Shown: in pieces, positions 45,326 to 54,825 of the stretch
Numbering within the stretch: the first letter of the stretch is position 1
How the letters are laid out: every line of letters begins with the position of its first letter
NCBI RefSeq assembly: GCF_927312905.1
Contig: NZ_CAKMHQ010000014.1
Coordinates: 62,001 to 126,000, forward strand
DNA from: Candidatus Nitrotoga sp. 1052
GTDB taxonomy: Bacteria > Pseudomonadota > Gammaproteobacteria > Burkholderiales > Gallionellaceae
Reading direction: 5' to 3'
DNA: 64,000 nucleotides
Translations under genes and position numbers: made by a program
The notes under the pieces: generated by a model
Databases searched by the model: none
What the model saw: only the letters and a program-made list of their open reading frames with translations
Told to the model about the DNA's origin: nothing

Positions 45326-46285
45326 TCAGGTGTTGATGCCTGGCCATTTACTGCACATCACAAATCCGCGTGTCGCTTCGCGCCAGCTATTATCCATATC
45401 ACGCTGGAGTTCGACCACTTGCACAGACTCGTCGGAAACCGCGAAATGTGCATCGAGTGCAGCGCATATCTCAGTCTGCTGCATCACACTGGCTCCCGCA
45501 TCCAAGCGTACCGGAGCCAGAAAACGTAAGCGTGGCAGTATAGTCCAGTAGCTATCCGGTGTTGTTTGCGGTAGTGAGCCAACCGGGTGACGTATCCACC
45601 AGCCAGACAAATGGTTGTCAGATACTCCAGGGATGGGGGTGATAGGAATGAAATACTTTCCTGCTTGTGTTGCAGGATAGAACAAGTAGCCTTTGATGAA
45701 TGCCTGTGTTTTCTTCAGCACTAATCCTTTGGGCAGTGCTGCTCGCCCAGCGGGTGTGTGACCTAATTGAAGCTGATGCTGGAATACGCGATCCAATTTA
45801 ATATCGAGCCGGTCGCGCACCGCAAGGCCGATGAATGCATGTTGCTCGGACAATGGCTCCGCTTGCAGATAGAACTTTACGGCGGTTTCCCAATGACAAA
45901 TATTTCCATCGGCATCACGAAACAAAAAATCGTATTCACCCAAGGTGCGTTGCGCATTTTGAACCTGCAAATTGGTGGCGATGATTTGCGTATCAGGTAT
46001 GTGCGCTAACAAAAATGCGATAAGCGATTCAAAATATTGGCCAAGGCGACGTGTTGGACGCTGGGTAATAAAGTCATGCAAGCTGCGCGGCTCAGCATCC
46101 AATGCAGCCAGCCACTGGGCACATGTTTTTATTTGCGTGCGACACCAGGCATCGTCCACCACGCCTCCGGCATAAGCGGCCCAAGTTTCATCCAGCAAAC
46201 CAGGCGAACCAATAGCCCACGCGAGGTCGCGAACAATGGGGTCGCGCAATGAGTCCATGAACGAATCTTTTGGGAGAGGAGACAT
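45326..46285 (-). CDS. DUF1853 family protein
   Basis: A protein of about 319 residues recognised as DUF1853: LRDPIVRDLAWAIGSPGLL at the start, LGQYFESLIAFLLAH, then GEYDFLFRD and HWETAVKFYL (E and K arranged as in restriction-endonuclease-like folds), and a C-terminus with GFVMCSKW. The function of the family is unknown; the GEYDF...HWE.AVKF pattern suggests a PD-(D/E)xK fold, which is an inference. The start is uncertain: ATGs at 46285 and 46258 both lack good ribosome sites, and the frame is open to 46327. It lies beside an IS630 remnant and is followed on the same strand by nothing obviously linked. Confidence 0.8.
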   Translation of the reverse strand: MSPLPKDSFMDSLRDPIVRDLAWAIGSPGLLDETWAAYAGGVVDDAWCRTQIKTCAQWLAALDAEPRSLHDFITQRPTRRLGQYFESLIAFLLAHIPDTQIIATNLQVQNAQRTLGEYDFLFRDADGNICHWETAVKFYLQAEPLSEQHAFIGLAVRDRLDIKLDRVFQHQLQLGHTPAGRAALPKGLVLKKTQAFIKGYLFYPATQAGKYFIPITPIPGVSDNHLSGWWIRHPVGSLPQTTPDSYWTILPRLRFLAPVRLDAGASVMQQTEICAALDAHFAVSDESVQVVELQRDMDNSWREATRGFVMCSKWPGINT

Positions 46286-46350
46286 GTAGACTAAAATTGC
46301 TGGGCTATGGCGGCTGAGTGAGTGCAATTGGGTAACAGCAGGGCATTCCT

Positions 46351-47169
46351 CTATACGGGTCTATAGCCCACGCTGATGAGAATTTCAACATTCAGCCAAA
46401 TGCCTTGCTCATCGACAAGTAATTCTGTTTCTTCCTGATGTGCTTGACGGAAATGTGCCAGATCAGAGGAAGAAAGCTGACTCAATAAGCCACGGAAGCC
46501 GCTGTACCATAAAATATCCCACCACTCTTCAAACCCGGCAAGATGGTATCCAACCTGATATGTTTGCGTATGCAATCGTTCCAGTCTCGCTGATTGATAC
46601 AAAGTGCGGATTTTCTCTACACTATCCAGTCGTTTCCAGGACAAGGATGGCATAGTTACCCCATAGGTCAGAATGCGCTCGATAAATTTTTGCGACAGGG
46701 GTTCCATAACCGCACCCGTAAAACTTGAGATTCCAATAGCGCCACCGGGTTTAACAAGTTTGGCGATCGTCTTGAATCCGACTTCCATATCAGGCAAAAA
46801 GAAAATGCCAAAACCGCAACAAGCGGCATCGAATAAGTTGTCGGTATAATTCGAAGCCTCCATATCCAGGCACAGAAAATCGAGATTGGTTAACTGCCGT
46901 TCCTGAGCTTTAACCTTGGCTTGCGCTAACATTCCATCGGATAAATCAATGGCTGTTACATGCCCTGCGCCCAGCCGCTGTGCACAAGCCAGCGCAACCG
47001 AACCTGTGCCAGTACCTACATCCAACACATGTTCATTTCCAGTAAACCTCATGCTGTTCGCCAAATGTTCTGCCGCCGCTGAAAAAAAGCGCAGCGCAGG
47101 TTTGTCATAACCTTCTGCCGCATTATTGAAGGTTTCTTTGATTTTATATTTTCGTTCTTGCATATCCAT
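46351..47169 (-). CDS. Class I SAM-dependent methyltransferase (UbiE/type-11-like)
   Basis: A 272-residue protein with the Rossmann methyltransferase motifs: motif I HVLDVGTGTGSVALA (about 47-61), the acidic AIDLSDGMLAQA (motif II) and FDAACCGFGIFFLPDM (motif IV region). The opening FNNAAEGYDKPALRFF resembles UbiE/COQ5 and related small-molecule methyltransferases. The C-terminal domain is larger than in UbiE, so the substrate is open. It is divergent from the Fur-box region upstream, which could also regulate it. Confidence 0.85.
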   Translation of the reverse strand: MDMQERKYKIKETFNNAAEGYDKPALRFFSAAAEHLANSMRFTGNEHVLDVGTGTGSVALACAQRLGAGHVTAIDLSDGMLAQAKVKAQERQLTNLDFLCLDMEASNYTDNLFDAACCGFGIFFLPDMEVGFKTIAKLVKPGGAIGISSFTGAVMEPLSQKFIERILTYGVTMPSLSWKRLDSVEKIRTLYQSARLERLHTQTYQVGYHLAGFEEWWDILWYSGFRGLLSQLSSSDLAHFRQAHQEETELLVDEQGIWLNVEILISVGYRPV

Positions 47170-47436
47170 TAACCGTTACCCACGTTAGGTAATTAGGTGT
47201 AAAGATAACACCTTTATAGCGCAGAACGTTGCTCATCGCAAGAACAAACATCATATAACATATTGAATATATTTATATTAAATATAAAACGATATTAAAG
47301 TTGGTGCCCATATTGTGACGCAACTACATGGTTGCAATAACGTATTCCAACTGGCCAGAGCACAAAAATTTCTTCAAATTGCATCGCAATGATGCTGTGA
47401 TTAATGCCTCTCCTGTTGTTTGCCCCTGATGCACTA
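47170..47436. other. AT-rich intergenic region
   Basis: Low-complexity, AT-rich sequence between a divergent methyltransferase gene and the iron-regulated pair. No ORF or RNA gene is visible. Promoters for both sides probably lie here, but I cannot assign -35/-10 boxes reliably. Confidence 0.5.
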
Positions 47437-47486
47437 GATGATAATAATTATCAAATACATTTACATTACAAATGATAACGATTATT
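47437..47486 (+). promoter_or_regulatory. Two Fur-box-like operators
   Basis: GATAATAATTATC at 47440-47452 is a perfect 6-1-6 Fur palindrome (GATAAT-n-ATTATC). GATAACGATTATT at 47474-47486 is a second site with two mismatches. They lie 160-210 bases ahead of the DUF2325 gene. Ferric-uptake-regulator repression in the presence of iron is the standard meaning of such sites. Confidence 0.7.
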
Positions 47487-47648
47487 ATTACAGCTGTTAT
47501 CAGATATAAAGCAGTTCTTGATCAGCATGATTTAGAGCAAACAGAAATTAAGTGCATAAAAGCTTGGCAGCTGGCCATATTACCCACTCATTTGGTAATA
47601 AACAGCAAATGCTGCCGGTCAATGCATATCAATCATAAAAGGAAAATC

Positions 47649-47981
47649 ATGAACGCAATGGTAATTGGTGCGGATAGTTTGGGAAATATTCCGAAACTTC
47701 TTTCTGACTGGGATATAAACATCACCCGGCATATCACTGGACGGCATGTGTCACATCAGCGGAAACCACAGGGATTGCCCAAGAATACGGAACTTTTGAT
47801 ATTATTCACGGATTTCTTGGGGCATAACGTAATGCGCCATTTTCGTAACATGGCGCAAACTCAAGGTGTACCTTTTATCGCTTGCCGCCGATCTGCAAGC
47901 TGCTTGGCGCAGTCGCTGGAATGTTGTTTTAATAGAAAAGTAGATCAATCAAAATGTCAAAATTGCCCATTCCACCCCTGA
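47649..47981 (+). CDS. DUF2325 family protein
   Basis: A 110-residue protein recognised as DUF2325: VIGADSLGNIPKLL at the N-terminus, HITGRHVSHQRK, then LILFTDFLGHNVMRHFRNMA and a C-terminal PFIACRRSASCL. A cysteine-rich tail (CQNCPFHP) could bind a metal or cluster. I chose the ATG at 47649 because AAAAGGA lies just ahead; the frame is open to 47472 across the Fur region without support. The family has no established function. The Fur boxes upstream and the FMN-binding gene 16 bases downstream suggest an iron-responsive redox unit. Confidence 0.85.
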   Translation: MNAMVIGADSLGNIPKLLSDWDINITRHITGRHVSHQRKPQGLPKNTELLILFTDFLGHNVMRHFRNMAQTQGVPFIACRRSASCLAQSLECCFNRKVDQSKCQNCPFHP

Positions 47982-47997
47982 TTTTTTTATCGCTTTT

Positions 47998-48486
47998 TTG
48001 CTCATGCTATTGCCATGCTTAGCACAAGCCGTAGAACACGTTTACCCGCAGCCGGAAGAATTCATTGATGAATTATTTAAGGTAAAGCCGAACGTAAAAT
48101 TGCTATTGTTGACTAAAGATATGCAGTCCGAGGTTTCCCGCATTCTTGGCCATGCACCCAGGCAGTTGCGTCAACGATATTGGAGTGAGGGTGCGCGAAC
48201 GTTATGGATTCTAGAAGAGATAGGTAAAGACGATCCAATTACCGCAGGATTTGTCGTAAAAGACCGTCGAATCGAACAGGCTAAGGTATTGATTTACCGT
48301 GAGCACAGGGGGATGGAAGTGCGCTTTCCAGCTTTTTTGAAACAATTCACCGGTGTTTCTCTAAGCAGTGGAAATAATCTTGATCGGCAAATTGACGGTA
48401 TTTCCGGCGCCACGCTTTCGGTGCATGCCATGGAACGCATGGCGCGTGCAGCACTGTATTTTGACAAACTTAGCCGCACCAAATGA
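47998..48486 (+). CDS. Exported FMN-binding domain protein
   Basis: A protein of about 160 residues with a hydrophobic N-terminus ending in CLAQA and an FMN-binding domain of the NosR/RnfG type: DGISGATLSVHAMERMARAA, where the Thr of SGAT is the usual site of covalent FMN attachment. The domain occupies about 60-155. The start is odd: TTG at 47998 or ATG at 48004 leaves a signal peptide without its basic N-terminus, while a possible start (ATG at 47954) lies in a different frame across two T-runs, so a sequencing or real frameshift is possible. It follows DUF2325 by 16 bases and is probably in the same Fur-controlled operon. Confidence 0.78.
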   Translation: MLMLLPCLAQAVEHVYPQPEEFIDELFKVKPNVKLLLLTKDMQSEVSRILGHAPRQLRQRYWSEGARTLWILEEIGKDDPITAGFVVKDRRIEQAKVLIYREHRGMEVRFPAFLKQFTGVSLSSGNNLDRQIDGISGATLSVHAMERMARAALYFDKLSRTK

Positions 48487-48523
48487 GTTCAAATCCATTG
48501 CATTGCTGACCACAATCCCTGGT

Positions 48524-50494
48524 TTATTGAATTACGTTCTTTAGTTGTTCAAGAATCGCCGGGTTTTCCAGCGTCGAAATGTCCTGCGTTATTTCTTCAC
48601 CCTTGGCAATGGCGCGCAACAAACGACGCATGATCTTGCCGGAGCGCGTCTTGGGCAGGTTGTCACCGAAGCGAATTTCGTCTGGCTTGGCAATTGGGCC
48701 GAGTTCCTTGCTGACCCAGTTACGCAGACTTTCCGAAACTTGTTTTGCGGTTGTGGCATCCTCCGGCCGCGAGCCTTTTAACACCACAAATGCCACTATG
48801 GCTTCTCCTTTTATATCATGCGGCTTGCCGACTACAGCGGCTTCGGCCACCAGCGGATTTGACGCCAGCGCAGATTCTATTTCCATAGTGCCTAAGCGAT
48901 GGCCGGATACTTTCAGTACGTCGTCAATGCGTCCCAGGATCCAGAAATAACCGTCTTCGTTGCGGTGTGCTGAATCACCCGCCAGGTAAGCGCCTTTCAT
49001 TTCATCTGGGAAATAGCCTGTGCGATAGCGCTCATCATCGCCCCATATGGTGCGGATTTGGGACGGGAAAGAACGTTTGATGACGAGAAAACCCCCATGT
49101 TGGTCATGCACTTCGTCACCTGCTTCGTTGACAATGGCGGCCATTATGCCGGGCAGCGGCAGGGTGCAGGAACCAGGTTTGGTTGCCATTGCTCCCGGCA
49201 GAGGTGCAATCATGTGGCAGCCGGTTTCGGTCTGCCACCAGGTGTCCACAATGGGACAGCGCGACTGGCCGACTACGGTGTAATACCACATCCATGCATC
49301 TGGATTGATCGGCTCGCCTACGCTACCGAGCAGACGCAGACTGGAAAGGTTGTATTGCTTCGGCAATTCGCCACCTAATTTAATCAGCGAGCGGATGGCG
49401 GTGGGCGCAGTATAAAATGTGGTGACCTGATGATCCTGAATCATCTTCCAGAAACGCCCGGCATCGGGCCAAGTGGGCACGCCCTCGAATATCACTTGTG
49501 TCGCACCCATCGCCAGCGGGCCATATGTCACATAGCTGTGACCAGTCACCCAGCCCACGTCAGCGGTGCACCAAAAAACATCAGTAGGCTTATAGTCAAA
49601 TACCCATTGCATGGAAACCATGGTGCCGAGCAGATAGCCGCCGCTGGAATGCTGCACCCCTTTGGGTTTTCCGGTAGAACCTGAGGTATATAAAATGAAC
49701 AATGGATGTTCCGCGCCCACCCATTCCGGTTCGCATGTGAATGGGAGATCGGCGATCAGATCATGCCACCACAGGTCATGTTTCGCATTCCACTGCACAT
49801 CATTGCCCGCGCGTTTATATACGATTACGCTATGCACTGCACCGCAACCGCCCATGCTGAGCGCCTCATCCACGGCTGGTTTGAGCGGCATCATTTTGCC
49901 GCCGCGGAGTTGCGCATCGGCGGTAATGACGGCACACGCCTGCGCATTTTCGATACGCTCGTTCAGGCTTTTGGCAGAGAAGCCGCCAAAAACGACTGAA
50001 TGGATTGCACCAATGCGCGCGCATGCCTGCATCGCTACCACTACCTCAATGCTCATGGGCATATAGATAACTACACGATCGCCCTTCTGAATATTGCGCG
50101 ACTTTAGCGCATTGGCAAACTGGCACACGCGGGCGTGTAACTCGCGGTAGGAAATCTTGGTCACCTGGCTGTCGTCCGCCTCGAAAATCAGCGCGGTTTT
50201 TTCAGGTTGCGTCGCCAGATGCTTATCCAGGCAATTATAAGAAACATTCAATTCGCCATCCGCAAACCACTCGTAAAATGGCGCGCGACTCTCATCCAAC
50301 ACCGTATTGAACGATTTGTGCCATTCGATATGCTCGCGTGCTAGCCGTGCCCAATATCCTTCGTAGTTTTGTGCCGCCTCCGTGCACAGGGCCTGGTACG
50401 CTGCCATGCCAGAAATATTAGCCTGTTCGACGAATGCATTGGCAGGCTGAAAAACGCGGGTTTCTTGCAAAACTGATTTGATGCTGGTGGGCAT
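48524..50494 (-). CDS. acs: Acetyl-CoA synthetase Acs
   Basis: A 656-residue AMP-forming enzyme of standard length. The P-loop is [15 protein letters not shown] (about 272-286), with further core motifs DTWWQTETG and YRTGD-like [18 protein letters not shown], and near the C-terminus [12 protein letters not shown] with the lysine that is reversibly acetylated in this family. It makes acetyl-CoA from acetate, ATP and CoA. It is a single gene; the sequence upstream of its start is an IS graveyard. Confidence 0.97.
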   Translation of the reverse strand: MPTSIKSVLQETRVFQPANAFVEQANISGMAAYQALCTEAAQNYEGYWARLAREHIEWHKSFNTVLDESRAPFYEWFADGELNVSYNCLDKHLATQPEKTALIFEADDSQVTKISYRELHARVCQFANALKSRNIQKGDRVVIYMPMSIEVVVAMQACARIGAIHSVVFGGFSAKSLNERIENAQACAVITADAQLRGGKMMPLKPAVDEALSMGGCGAVHSVIVYKRAGNDVQWNAKHDLWWHDLIADLPFTCEPEWVGAEHPLFILYTSGSTGKPKGVQHSSGGYLLGTMVSMQWVFDYKPTDVFWCTADVGWVTGHSYVTYGPLAMGATQVIFEGVPTWPDAGRFWKMIQDHQVTTFYTAPTAIRSLIKLGGELPKQYNLSSLRLLGSVGEPINPDAWMWYYTVVGQSRCPIVDTWWQTETGCHMIAPLPGAMATKPGSCTLPLPGIMAAIVNEAGDEVHDQHGGFLVIKRSFPSQIRTIWGDDERYRTGYFPDEMKGAYLAGDSAHRNEDGYFWILGRIDDVLKVSGHRLGTMEIESALASNPLVAEAAVVGKPHDIKGEAIVAFVVLKGSRPEDATTAKQVSESLRNWVSKELGPIAKPDEIRFGDNLPKTRSGKIMRRLLRAIAKGEEITQDISTLENPAILEQLKNVIQ

Positions 50495-50733
50495 GGTGCT
50501 CCCTCGGTATGGTTAATGTTTCGTATTTGGCGGGATCAATGTAGATTTTTTTTCGGGTAGCGTCAACAATAAAGCTCACTGATGTAGCAAGCAAATAATC
50601 TATCTGGTCTTAATATCACATGAATTGTCCGGTTTAACTCAGTCCCTGAAAGTCTGTCGGACAATTTCTCGAAAATCAATTGTCCGCCCAGTAAAATACC
50701 GGTTGGCACGGCAACGCAACAAACAGGGTGCAA

Positions 50734-51050
50734 ATGATCGGATTTATTACAGCAGATCGTCATACAAATTATCTGCTGCCGCCATCGGTGGAAAACTGGC
50801 TCCCAAGAATTATCCGGCGCGCTTCATTGTTTCCATCGACCCGCAAGATTAAGCGTGTAGCCTGCGACTCCGTGCGTTCCGCTACATCGCCGCCAATAAA
50901 CATCCACACACTACACGCTGGTCCACTTTCAAAAAAAAGAAGATGCTACCTTTATTATTTCCCAACCTCTGCCTTATTGGCCAAACTTGTTGGCGATACT
51001 TCAATTGGCGTCCTACCATTTGTAAACCGATGACAGCGCCATCTCCCGCC
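50734..51050 (+). pseudogene. IS1182/IS5-like (DUF772) transposase remnant, 5' part
   Basis: The ATG at 50734 opens MIGFITADRHTNYLLPPSVE, the typical start of transposases of this group. After a frame change, KIKRVACDSV and FRYIAANKHP (from the neighbouring frames) continue the expected order (KIERATYDSVAFRYIAAN). The rest, to about 51300, is too decayed to read. A dead transposase gene; no end repeats identified. Confidence 0.65.
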
Positions 51051-51418
51051 CCAGCTCCATTTCGAATTGGGGCTTGATCTGGCTGACCACCAAATGCCGC
51101 CGATACTGGCAGACTCCATGAACGGTTTGAGTAGTTCAACTTCGCGCTCAAGGGTGAAACGCGCACTAACTGTCCTTTATCGCCTACGGCTCCGCCCGCA
51201 GCAATGAACTGGTTGCGCAAACGACACGCCCAACTTTCAGACAATTCGATGGCTGTTTGCTCCAGACTCATGCTGTATTGAAATGACAAACAACCGTCTA
51301 TGCTTGTAGTAACTGTTCAATCGTCGTCGCCGAAGCAATGACTTTAAGTGCGCTATCAAGTACATTCTGGCCTCACGCGGGCAGAATCACATCCGAGATG
51401 TGGATAACAGCAACGGTG

Positions 51419-51700
51419 TTATTGCGCGAGATCGTAGCGCTGGACTATATGCGGGGAAGCCGCAGCCAGCTACGCGCTTATATGCACGACCTTAAGCGAC
51501 CTTGCCGATGATTCCGGTCGTGCGGTTCGAGCGGATGCAAGTCGACTGGGTCGAGTTTAGCAAAAGCAAAAATTCGTTTTATGCTTTCTGTGCGACGCTA
51601 GGTTCAGCTGGGTGAGCTTTGTTAAATTCACCGACATGAAGTAGAAACACTGATCGCGTGCCACCAGTACACCTTCCAAACATTCGGTGGCATCACCAGG
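51419..51700 (+). pseudogene. IS21-family IstA transposase remnant
   Basis: Shifting among plus-strand frames gives LDYMRGSRSQLRAYMHDLK, VVRFERMQVDWVEFSKSK, FYAFCATLG and KVETLIACHQYTFQTFGGI. These follow in order the central catalytic part of IstA (VRFE..QMQVDW.EF...FVATLGYSR...FEAFGG). At least two frameshifts and a stop make it non-functional. The istB helper gene is not seen. Confidence 0.7.
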
Positions 51701-51713
51701 CGCTTTCAGTACG

Positions 51714-51822
51714 AAAATAAAGCACCCCGCAGCGAGCTACGGGGTATTAACACCACTCTTCAAGCTGCTGGCTATAGCCAGCCTTCGCTGCAAGCAACGG
51801 GGAATTTACCCAAAGAGATTGA
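51714..51822. repeat. Dispersed repeat, copy B (about 110 bp)
   Basis: Homologous along its length to 3951-4060. Here the 5' end keeps a hairpin, ACCCCG (51724-51729) with CGGGGT (51740-51745), and the 3' half reads GGGGAATTTACCC, then AGAGATT. It directly follows the IS21 remnant. The two copies are in the same orientation on the plus strand, 48 kb apart. Confidence 0.65.
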
Positions 51823-51923
51823 AGTAAGCGGTGATCGCGCGCGACGCCGTAGGCGAAGTTGCGCATCGCTTCCACGCCGGATTAGAGTCGTGAATACGCG
51901 TCTGCCACGGAGAACTGTTGATC

Positions 51924-52868
51924 TCAACCGCGGCGGCGGCGAGCAAATCCAAGTCCCGCAAGTCCGAGTCCCAGCAGCGCCAAGGTTGCAGGTTCCGGGA
52001 CGGTTTGGCCAGGCGCTCCAGCTTGGTCAAAACCGCCGCTGTTCTGAATTTCGGTCGCGTTCGGGATTCCGGTACCCGTACAGCCGATGGAGATGGTGTC
52101 GTTAATCATCGTCACAGCCCCCGTGTGCGCCAAGGCTCTGCCACAATGGTTGGTTACCCCATCGTTCATGAAGATGCTCGTACTTGCGAGAATATTTCCT
52201 GCGAACGCAGTGTTTACGTCGAGGGTCGCGGAGCTGCCAACATTCCAATACAGCCCGACACCGGCGCCGGACCCTACATTGATCACGTTCACTGACGAAT
52301 TAGGCGATGTGATCAGCGACGAGCTCGGGAACAGGAACACCCACACCGCGTTGGGATCGCCCAGGCCGTCGAGGGTGAGCGCTCCCGTCAAATTACTCGT
52401 CGCAAAGGGTACCGTGTAGACGCCCGGATTGAGCGTGCCAGCTAGAGTCAGGTCCCCGTTACTCAAAGTGGTGCCGGGTCCCATGAGATTCAGAGTCGTG
52501 ATCGCCCCGACGAGTTGAGTATCAGCAAGAATCGCGAACGCATCGTTTTGGTGTGCAAACGCATCGGATCCAGTAAAGGTTCCTGGACCTTCATTAGCCA
52601 GAGTTCCAAAAAAGCCCGTTATACCGGTGGTTGAGGAATTGTTTGAGACGCCAAGGTTTCCGCCAAGGGTGGTCGGAAGAGTACCGGTATTGGTTACCGA
52701 CGAGGCACCCAGAACCGCGAAGCTAGCCAGAGCCGAACCCAACAATGGCGTGGCCCATGCAGGGGAGGAGCCGCAAAACACACCAATCACTGCCAATGAC
52801 AGTATCGACAACGATTTAAGTGAGCTGATAGTGCGTGTACTTCTTGCATATTTGGATGCGATTTTCAT
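51924..52868 (-). CDS. Ice-binding-like (DUF3494) exported protein with PEP-CTERM anchor
   Basis: A 314-residue protein. The N-terminal signal region is long (hydrophobic about 20-40, cleavage near AWA-TP). The body is the DUF3494 beta-solenoid fold: LGSALASFAVLGASSVTNTG, then TLAGTLNPGVYTVP, LDGLGDPNAVWVFLFPSSSL and VGLYWNVGSSATLD. The C-terminus is a PEP-CTERM signal (VPEPA, about residue 290, hydrophobic helix, then FARRRRG). DUF3494 proteins include ice-binding adhesins, but many members bind other surfaces, so ice binding is only one option. The neighbours are IS remnants, suggesting an acquired gene. Confidence 0.88.
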   Translation of the reverse strand: MKIASKYARSTRTISSLKSLSILSLAVIGVFCGSSPAWATPLLGSALASFAVLGASSVTNTGTLPTTLGGNLGVSNNSSTTGITGFFGTLANEGPGTFTGSDAFAHQNDAFAILADTQLVGAITTLNLMGPGTTLSNGDLTLAGTLNPGVYTVPFATSNLTGALTLDGLGDPNAVWVFLFPSSSLITSPNSSVNVINVGSGAGVGLYWNVGSSATLDVNTAFAGNILASTSIFMNDGVTNHCGRALAHTGAVTMINDTISIGCTGTGIPNATEIQNSGGFDQAGAPGQTVPEPATLALLGLGLAGLGFARRRRG

Positions 52869-53480
52869 GCTGATCTCCGTATGGGGTTAAATAAAAAACA
52901 ATCAAGTTTGGACAAACCATCATGAACACTACCAAGAATACAAGCATTATTCATGCCACAAATATATTATATTTTTTATCAATTACTTATGAAATAATTT
53001 TTGGTGCATGTGGCCAGACGTGTAAAAATTACCGACATAAAAAATCAGTAGGTACCAATTATATGAGATGGAAGGCGAAGAAATACCCGGATAAAGCCAT
53101 TCTGATACCCGGGTCGAGGCTTTTTTCTCCGAGCCATTCTGGATAAACATGAAAGTAATCGCCCATTAGGGAACTGCTGAACAAATAACGGCTTCCACAT
53201 TTTGGTTCTATGTAATTAGTAGTGTGCAATCTTTCGACAACTGCAAAATGAACAGCAAGAATAGTCAGCTGAAAATCTGTTCGCGCTTATTCGGGATAAA
53301 TACTACGTGGTACTTACACTTCCATCTCGTGTGTCTTAAACTCTGGCACCCTATCATCGTGAATCTTCATCTCTTAATCGAGATTACAGACCCACTCTCA
53401 CCGGGGGTGTATAGGTCAAACCTTTGTGAGTCCCCCGGCAGAGCCGGGGCTTTACCTCAGTGAATGAAGAGCTGGAAAAC
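52869..53480. other. Gap between the PEP-CTERM gene and an IS3 element
   Basis: AT-rich, with no ORF I would defend. A possible terminator-like stem (AAAGCC with GGCTTT, followed by a T-run) lies near 53094-53128. A perfect hairpin CCCCGGC-AGA-GCCGGGG lies at 53433-53449. The rest shows no recognisable family. Confidence 0.5.
53433..53449. repeat. Perfect 7-bp hairpin near the IS3 element
   Basis: CCCCGGC, loop AGA, GCCGGGG, followed by CTTTACC. It is either a small REP-like palindrome or the 3' hairpin of a lost element. It lies 31 bases outside the left IS3 end. Confidence 0.6.
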
Positions 53481-53519
53481 TATAGTGGACCCCTCCGTCA
53501 AGACAATAATGCATCGAGT

Positions 53520-54500
53520 TTAAGAGGGTAGCTCCTCACATGCAGCGGAATGGCGCTGCCCCAGTTTTGTTTCTGTCTTTTGTTTCCGATCAATTTCTTT
53601 TCTGGCGCCGTATTTGTCCACGATGCTTGCTCCGCCGCCGCACGCTGTCCGGTAGACCTCATCCGGGGTGCTGTAGTCCAGCGACTGGTGCGTCCTTTCC
53701 ATGTTGTAAAACACAAAGTATTCCGTCAGGCCCAGCAGCAGCTCCGGCATGGTAGCGTAGCCTTTCAAATACACGTCCTCATGTTTGACGCTGCGCCAGA
53801 GCCGTTCCACAAAGATATTGTCCAGTGCCCGGCCTCGCCCGTCCATGCTAATCGCGATGCTGTGCGCCTTGAGAACGTCAGTAAATACTGCACTGGTGAA
53901 CTGACAGCCTTGGTCCGTGTTGAATATCTCCGGCACACCGTAGACCTGTATCGCTTGTTCCAGGCAGTCCACGCAGAATCCCGTATCCAGCGTATTCGAC
54001 AACCGCCATGCCAGCACCTTGCGCGAATACCAGTCGATCACTGCAACCAGATACACAAAGCCTCGCGGCAGCCTCACATAGGTAATATCCGTACTCCACG
54101 CTTGATTGGGGCAGGTCACGTTCACGCCTCTGAGCAAGTACGGGTAAATCTTGTGCTGCGGGTGCGGACGGCTGGTGTTCGGCCCGGGCACCATGCCAGC
54201 CAATCCCAGCATCACCATCAATCGCTGCACACGCTTGCGGTTGATCTTATGACCCAAATCACGCAGGTAAATCTTGATCTTACGGCTGCCGTAAAACGGG
54301 TGACGTGTGTACTCAACGTCAATCAATGCCATCAACATCAATTCCTGCTCATTCGGCTTTGAGGCCACCGAAGGCGCATAGACAGTGGATCGTGCCACAT
54401 CGGTCAGTTCACATTGCCGGGTCAGCGCCAGTGGCTCGGCGGCGCCAACCCATTGCTTGAGCACTTCTATTGGCTGATCCCGGACTTTTTTTTGAGCCAA
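53520..54500 (-). CDS. IS3-family transposase OrfB (DDE catalytic part)
   Basis: A frame of about 326 codons with the IS3 catalytic core: WSTDITYVRLPRGFVYL (first Asp), FNTDQGCQFTS (second Asp) and FVERLWRSVKHEDVYL (Glu). The N-terminal HTH_21-like part contains FYGSRKIKIYLRD. It is normally produced as an OrfAB fusion by -1 frameshifting from orfA; an independent TTG start at 54500 lies in the overlap. No stop or frameshift damages it, so the element may still be active. Confidence 0.92.
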   Translation of the reverse strand: MAQKKVRDQPIEVLKQWVGAAEPLALTRQCELTDVARSTVYAPSVASKPNEQELMLMALIDVEYTRHPFYGSRKIKIYLRDLGHKINRKRVQRLMVMLGLAGMVPGPNTSRPHPQHKIYPYLLRGVNVTCPNQAWSTDITYVRLPRGFVYLVAVIDWYSRKVLAWRLSNTLDTGFCVDCLEQAIQVYGVPEIFNTDQGCQFTSAVFTDVLKAHSIAISMDGRGRALDNIFVERLWRSVKHEDVYLKGYATMPELLLGLTEYFVFYNMERTHQSLDYSTPDEVYRTACGGGASIVDKYGARKEIDRKQKTETKLGQRHSAACEELPS

Positions 54501-54790
54501 TCCAGTTCCATCTTCAATCGGCCAATTTCTGAATACAGTCGTTCCGGACTGGACGATGGATCGATGGGTTTCGGTCCCCGCTTGGCATCAAACAGACTTC
54601 CTGCCTGCGCTTGCAATTCCTTCTTCCACAAACCAACCTGTGTGGGATGCACCCCAAATTCCTGACCAATTTCATTCACCGTTTTGATGCCACGGATCCC
54701 TTCGATGGCCACCTTGGCCTTGAATTCACCACTGAAATTCTTACGCTTCGTTTCACTCACAACTCGCTCCTTTTTACAGCAGGCTACCAT
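54467..54790 (-). CDS. IS3-family OrfA (helix-turn-helix)
   Basis: A 107-residue protein beginning at an internal start near the right end of the element. It has an HTH_Tnp_1-type domain (KRKNFSGEFKAKVAIEGIRG, VNEIGQEFGVHPTQVGLWKK) and a leucine-zipper-like tail (YSEIGRLKMELDWLKKK). It binds the IS ends and, through the frameshift, forms the N-terminal part of the transposase. The 3' end overlaps orfB by 34 bases. Confidence 0.9.
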   Translation of the reverse strand: MVACCKKERVVSETKRKNFSGEFKAKVAIEGIRGIKTVNEIGQEFGVHPTQVGLWKKELQAQAGSLFDAKRGPKPIDPSSSPERLYSEIGRLKMELDWLKKKSGISQ

Positions 54791-54825
54791 CTTAATTCAC
54801 TGTCCGGAAAACGGGGTCCACTATA

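Larger units (their letters stand above)
53481..54825 (-). mobile_element. IS3-family insertion sequence, apparently intact
   Basis: About 1345 bp, with perfect 13-bp terminal inverted repeats TATAGTGGACCCC (53481-53493) and GGGGTCCACTATA (54813-54825). Both outer flanks begin with AAC (53478-53480 and 54826-54828), a possible 3-bp target duplication. Inside are orfA and orfB in overlapping frames on the minus strand, with an 8-base A-run on that strand (54486-54493) in the overlap, where a -1 frameshift would make the fused transposase. Confidence 0.88.

Noticed and set aside
47472-47648. N-terminal extension of the DUF2325 protein
   Set aside because: It would run through the Fur-box region; the conserved domain begins at the ATG at 47649, which has a strong ribosome site.
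50882-51289. 135-codon minus-strand ORF
   Set aside because: It lies antisense over a decayed transposase, has no ribosome site and shows no protein-like pattern.
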